A model generated the notes under the pieces. That model was not told the origin of the DNA and searched no databases. It saw only the letters and a program-made list of their open reading frames with translations. A stretch of DNA of 18,746 bases from Lachnospiraceae bacterium. GTDB lineage: Bacteria; Bacillota_A; Clostridia; Lachnospirales; Lachnospiraceae. This document shows, piece by piece, positions 16,051 through 18,746 of the stretch (positions within the stretch are counted from its first letter, which is position 1; each line of letters begins with the position of its first letter). The stretch is taken from the NCBI GenBank assembly GCA_018365895.1, contig JAGZJD010000047.1, positions 1 to 18,746 on the forward strand, written 5' to 3'. A program made the translations under genes and the position numbers.

Positions 16051-17064
16051 CTAATCCAAATAAATTGGTGGTTCATAATCTTTTCCAAGAAGCACCTTTT
16101 TCCTCTCTTGATAACCAAGGAATGCCCATTCTGTCATATCTGTCCATTTATGCTCTCCTCTGTCATAAACTTGCACATAACCAATGCGGCTTGGATGCAT
16201 ACGAACACTGTTGGATTGATATTCATGTCCGGTGTAAGGATTAATATCACCTTTTTCAAGATCCTCCTCTTCCGTTCCTTCCGGTTGAAGCTCTTTTACC
16301 TTCTCTTCTGCATATTCAGTAAACGAATTAACTTCTTTTGCATCTTCTTCCTCATCAAGAGAAATGGTCTCTGTATCAAATATTTCTTCTACTGCCTCTT
16401 GCGTATCTGTTGTCTGTTGCGGCTCCCGCTCCTCTTGTACCTGCTTCACAGGTTCTTCTACCATTTTCTTTCTTCGTCTTAAATAAGATGTCCAGCTGTG
16501 TTTCTTCCCTTTATTTTCTCCATCTTCAAAGACGGTTCTATTTTCCTGTTTCTTTTCGGATTCTTTATTTTCACGCTCTAACGCTGCGGCTTCTTCTAGG
16601 ATGTCCTCAAGGGATTCTTCCTGCTCCGCCGGCTCTTCGTAAACCTCTTCGACATATTCTTCTGCCGCCGGTTCTTCATAAACCTCTTCGACATATTCTT
16701 CTGCCACTGGTTCTTCATAAACCTCTTCGACATATTCTTCTGCCGCCGGTTCTTCATAGACCTCGTCAACATATGTCTCTTGAGGTTCTTCTATATAATT
16801 CTCCTGTATTTCCTCATGGGATTTCTCCGCCTCAACAGAGAGATTTTCATCTAGAATATTGAGATAGAAAGGGCATCCTAAAATTCTCGCGATCATACGC
16901 ATATCCTGCTCTTGAAAATTGTCACGTCCTAATCTCTGCGTCAAATTCTGTCTGGACATTTTCTTTCCGGTATGCTTCTCGATCAATTCTGCGAGCTCTT
17001 TAATTGTCATGCCTCTTCTGCTTAAGATAATCTTGACTTGTTCTGCAAATGTCAAATCCATCAT
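16051..17064 (-). CDS. Helix-turn-helix protein with acidic 13-residue tandem repeats
   Basis: 337-residue protein. Residues 4-70 form an XRE-like helix-turn-helix domain (VKIILSRRGMTIKELAELI, then MSRQNLTQRLGRDNF and a MIARILGC helix). Residues 98-149 contain four tandem 13-residue repeats of the type YVEEVYEEPAAEE, followed by a long Glu-rich, low-complexity region with a basic patch (YLRRRKKM, 194-201). The C-terminus (about 272-337) is a compact conserved-looking block (INPYTGHEYQSNSVRMHPSR, then WAFLGYQERKKVLLGKDYEP). It begins at ATG 17064 (a second ATG follows at once) after AAGGAGGATACAC. It ends with TAG, 15 bases before dgt. I do not recognise a named family; the acidic repeat may be a protein-interaction or spacing element. 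Its promoter carries an inverted repeat suited to autoregulation. Confidence 0.8.
   Translation of the reverse strand: MMDLTFAEQVKIILSRRGMTIKELAELIEKHTGKKMSRQNLTQRLGRDNFQEQDMRMIARILGCPFYLNILDENLSVEAEKSHEEIQENYIEEPQETYVDEVYEEPAAEEYVEEVYEEPVAEEYVEEVYEEPAAEEYVEEVYEEPAEQEESLEDILEEAAALERENKESEKKQENRTVFEDGENKGKKHSWTSYLRRRKKMVEEPVKQVQEEREPQQTTDTQEAVEEIFDTETISLDEEEDAKEVNSFTEYAEEKVKELQPEGTEEEDLEKGDINPYTGHEYQSNSVRMHPSRIGYVQVYDRGEHKWTDMTEWAFLGYQERKKVLLGKDYEPPIYLD
16631..16786 (-). repeat. 39-bp coding tandem repeat, four units
   Basis: Units lie at 16631-16669, 16670-16708, 16709-16747 and 16748-16786. The first three differ from each other at only a few positions; the fourth is diverged at its far end. 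Each unit encodes 13 residues of the acidic repeat and stays in frame. Near-identity at DNA level suggests recent slippage or recombination expansion. Confidence 0.9.
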
Positions 17065-17164
17065 GTGTATCCTCCTTATTTAATTCATTATACTCCCTCA
17101 TAAGTTTATCCATATACGTCCATCTGTAAACTAATATATTTCTTGATAAACCCTAGTTTTTCCC

Positions 17165-17190
17165 TTTATCTATTCTATCAAATAGATAAA
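17165..17190. promoter_or_regulatory. Perfect 10-bp inverted repeat, candidate operator
   Basis: TTTATCTATT (17165-17174), a 6-base spacer CTATCA, and AATAGATAAA (17181-17190) form an exact palindrome. It covers the -10 box and most of the spacer of the promoter at 17172-17200. There is no T-run after it in either direction, so it is not a normal terminator. A repressor bound here would block the promoter; the HTH protein encoded downstream is the obvious candidate. Confidence 0.55.
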
Positions 17191-17200
17191 TAGTCGTCAA
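17172..17200 (-). promoter_or_regulatory. Strong promoter for the HTH-dgt-DUF6128-tadA operon
   Basis: Minus-strand -35 TTGACG (17195-17200, 5 of 6) and -10 TAGAAT (17172-17177, 5 of 6) are separated by exactly 17 bases. The predicted start near 17165 gives a leader of about 100 bases before ATG 17064. A second perfect TATAAT at 17087-17092 has no good -35 partner and is a weaker alternative. Confidence 0.7.
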
Positions 17201-17211
17201 GATACACGATA

Positions 17212-17245
17212 GGGGACAGTCTCATACTTTCATGAGACTGTCCCC
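17212..17245. repeat. Perfect 14-bp palindromic hairpin downstream of glyA (REP-like)
   Basis: GGGGACAGTCTCAT (17212-17225) and ATGAGACTGTCCCC (17232-17245) pair perfectly around a 6-base loop. The T-rich tail GTTTTATTTTTT lies on the plus-strand side, next to the glyA stop. On the minus strand, the direction of glyA transcription, the hairpin is followed by TATCG rather than a T-run. It may still act as the glyA 3' end, but its shape also fits a dispersed palindromic repeat. Confidence 0.75.
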
Positions 17246-17258
17246 GTTTTATTTTTTC

Positions 17259-18496
17259 TTATTGAATCAATGGATATTTTTCAGTAAGACCTGCTACCAG
17301 GGTTTTTGCTTTTTCTACATTTGCTTCGTCCTTGATTACAAGAGAAATTGCTTCTGCTATAACTTCCATATCCTCTTCTTTCATACCACGGGTAGTCACT
17401 GCCGGCGTGCCAAGCCGAACACCACTCGTTAAGAACGGAGATCTCGGATCATTCGGGATTGCGTTCTTATTACATGTAATATGCGCGCTGTCTAATCGTT
17501 TTTCCAAATCTTTTCCTGTCACATTTTCATCCCTTAAATCTACAAGCATAAGGTGATTATCTGTTCCTCCGGAAACAAGATTCACGCCTCTGTCTAAAAG
17601 GGCATTGGCTAACGCCTGTGCATTTGCCAGAATCTGCTTCTGATATGCTTTAAATTCAGGCTGCAGTGCCTCCTTGAAGCATACTGCTTTTCCCGCAATT
17701 ACATGCTCCAGCGGTCCCCCCTGTGTACCCGGGAAGATTGCTTTATCAAAGTTAAACTTTTCATTTGCTTTTTCATTCCAAAGGATCATTCCTCCTCTTG
17801 GACCTCGGAGCGTCTTATGCGTTGTCGTAGTCACCACATCTGCATACGGAATCGGACTTGGATGCAATCCTGCAGCTACTAAGCCAGCAATATGTGCCAT
17901 GTCCACCATCAGATAAGCGCCTACCTCATCCGCAATTTCACGGAATTTCTTAAAATCAATGATTCGTGCATATGCACTTGCTCCCGCAACAATAAGCTTC
18001 GGCTTTTCTTCTATCGCTCTTTGACGGACTACATCATAGTCGATCACGCCCTCATCATTAACCCCGTAAAAGGTTGATTTAAAATATTTTCCTGATAGAT
18101 TTACCGGTGATCCATGAGTTAAATGACCGCCATGATCAAGGTTCATACCGAGAATCTTATCCCCAGGCTCGAGCATTGCAAAATAGACTGCAAGATTTGC
18201 CTGTGCCCCCGAATGTGGCTGTACATTAACATAATCACATCCAAATAATTCTTTTGCCCGATCTCTGGCTAAGTTTTCTACTACGTCTACACATTGACAT
18301 CCTCCATAATATCGTTTTGAAGGATAACCTTCCGCATACTTATTCGTAAGCGGACTTCCCATAGCAGCCATTACTGCTTACTTACCCAGTTTTCGGATGC
18401 GATCAATTCAATATGAGAATTCTGCCGCTTCATCTCATCTGTAATCGCCTGTGCAATTTCTGGATCTGTCTTCAAAATCTCTTCATATGAATACAT
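17259..18496 (-). pseudogene. glyA: Serine hydroxymethyltransferase glyA, split by a one-base deletion
   Basis: GlyA is a PLP enzyme converting serine and tetrahydrofolate to glycine and methylene-tetrahydrofolate. Translation starts at ATG 18494-18496 after AAGGAGGGAC and encodes [16 protein letters not shown] through [10 protein letters not shown] (40 residues), then runs into TAA at 18371-18373. Adding one base between 18376 and 18377 (AAG-GCA instead of AAG-CAG) restores [13 protein letters not shown] and the remaining 370 residues, a normal 412-residue total. The rest is intact: [32 protein letters not shown] and the PLP lysine in [14 protein letters not shown] (about Lys228). A restart at ATG 18371 would lack the N-terminal substrate and dimer-contact segment with IASEN. 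GlyA is usually important for growth, so a sequence error or recent mutation is more likely than old decay. No clear promoter or riboswitch was seen in 18497-18616. Confidence 0.93.
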
Positions 18497-18616
18497 ATCT
18501 GTCCCTCCTTTTTCGGAATCCTCTACTTAAATATAGCTTATCCTTTTTGGGAGGTATTCGCAAGAGTTGTTTGAAAATTCCAGTCAAATCTCCTCAATTT
18601 TTAAAAAGTGAACCAC

Positions 18617-18651
18617 AAAAAAACTTGCAAACATTTAAGTTTACAAGTTTT
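18617..18651 (-). terminator. Rho-independent terminator after tRNA-Asn
   Basis: On the minus strand AAAACTTGTAAAC and GTTTGCAAGTTTT pair over 13 positions (one G-T) around a TTAAAT loop, with the T-run continuing to 18617. It begins 4 bases past the tRNA 3' end, so the tRNA is the last gene of its transcript. Confidence 0.85.
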
Positions 18652-18654
18652 CAG

Positions 18655-18727
18655 CTCCCCCTGTTGGACTTGAACCAACGACAACTCGGTTAACAGCCGA
18701 GTGCTCTACCGACTGAGCTAAGGAGGA
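18655..18727 (-). tRNA. tRNA-Asn (anticodon GTT)
   Basis: A complete 73-base cloverleaf reads on the minus strand. The acceptor arms are TCCTCCT and AGGGGGA (one T-G pair) with discriminator G. The D arm is GCTC/GAGC, the anticodon stem CTCGG/CCGAG with loop CTGTTAA, and the T arm GTTGG/CCAAC with loop TTCAAGT. The anticodon GTT decodes Asn. CCA is not encoded. AT-rich sequence upstream (TATTAT at the window edge) may be the -10 of its promoter, but the -35 lies outside. Confidence 0.97.
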
Positions 18728-18746
18728 ATATTATGAAGTTATAATA

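Noticed and set aside
16631..16786. CRISPR-like repeat array
   Set aside because: Units are directly contiguous without spacers and encode an in-frame protein repeat.
16338..16862. 174-codon plus-strand frame with Leu/Pro/His repeats
   Set aside because: It is the antisense shadow of the acidic tandem repeats in the HTH gene.
18497..18616. Riboswitch or strong promoter in the glyA leader
   Set aside because: I looked for a glycine, SAM or THF-type motif and for good -35/-10 pairs and found none convincing; the 120 bases show only the ribosome site.

Overview
The window looks like a chromosomal piece of a low-to-mid GC Gram-positive gut-type Clostridia, most likely Lachnospiraceae. The reasons are a large SRP RNA with an Alu domain, strong AGGAGG ribosome sites, a V-type ATPase operon, a VanW/PG-binding surface protein, a B12-radical SAM protein with a DUF4080-like C-terminus, and TTG/GTG starts. 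Every protein gene lies on the minus strand; only the SRP RNA is on the plus strand. The species cannot be read from the sequence alone.

Layout from low to high coordinates (transcription runs high to low). 1-2396: start of a V-type ATPase operon, with a clear promoter, small coiled-coil subunit H and most of subunit I. 2490-3957: trmL and an AIR-synthase-like gene, separated by a terminator. 4050-9310: an accessory catabolic module made of a PucR-family regulator, then after a terminator and an extended -10 promoter a carbon-nitrogen hydrolase broken by one amber codon, an NCS1 (CodB-like) permease, a DUF1177 protein and an Asp/Glu/hydantoin racemase, ending in tandem hairpins. 9377-11038: a VanW-domain protein preceded by an unlisted 34-residue membrane peptide with its own promoter. 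11121-12848: a B12-binding radical SAM protein whose leader overlaps the divergent SRP RNA promoter. 12910-13176: SRP RNA. 13183-17064: probable four-gene operon of an HTH protein with acidic tandem repeats, dGTPase, a probable DUF6128 protein and tadA, driven by a strong promoter that contains a perfect inverted repeat. 17259-18496: glyA, split by a one-base deletion. 18655-18727: tRNA-Asn with terminator.

How the genes fit together: the PucR module probably imports a nucleobase- or hydantoin-like compound and processes it by racemisation and amide or ureido hydrolysis, but no ring-opening amidohydrolase is present, so DUF1177 is the interesting unknown. The housekeeping blocks serve tRNA modification (trmL, tadA), protein targeting (SRP RNA), nucleotide balance (dgt) and one-carbon metabolism (glyA). 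Two otherwise intact genes each carry a single-base lesion, which is either real decay or sequence error. All functional calls come from recognising motifs by eye; no database search was run.
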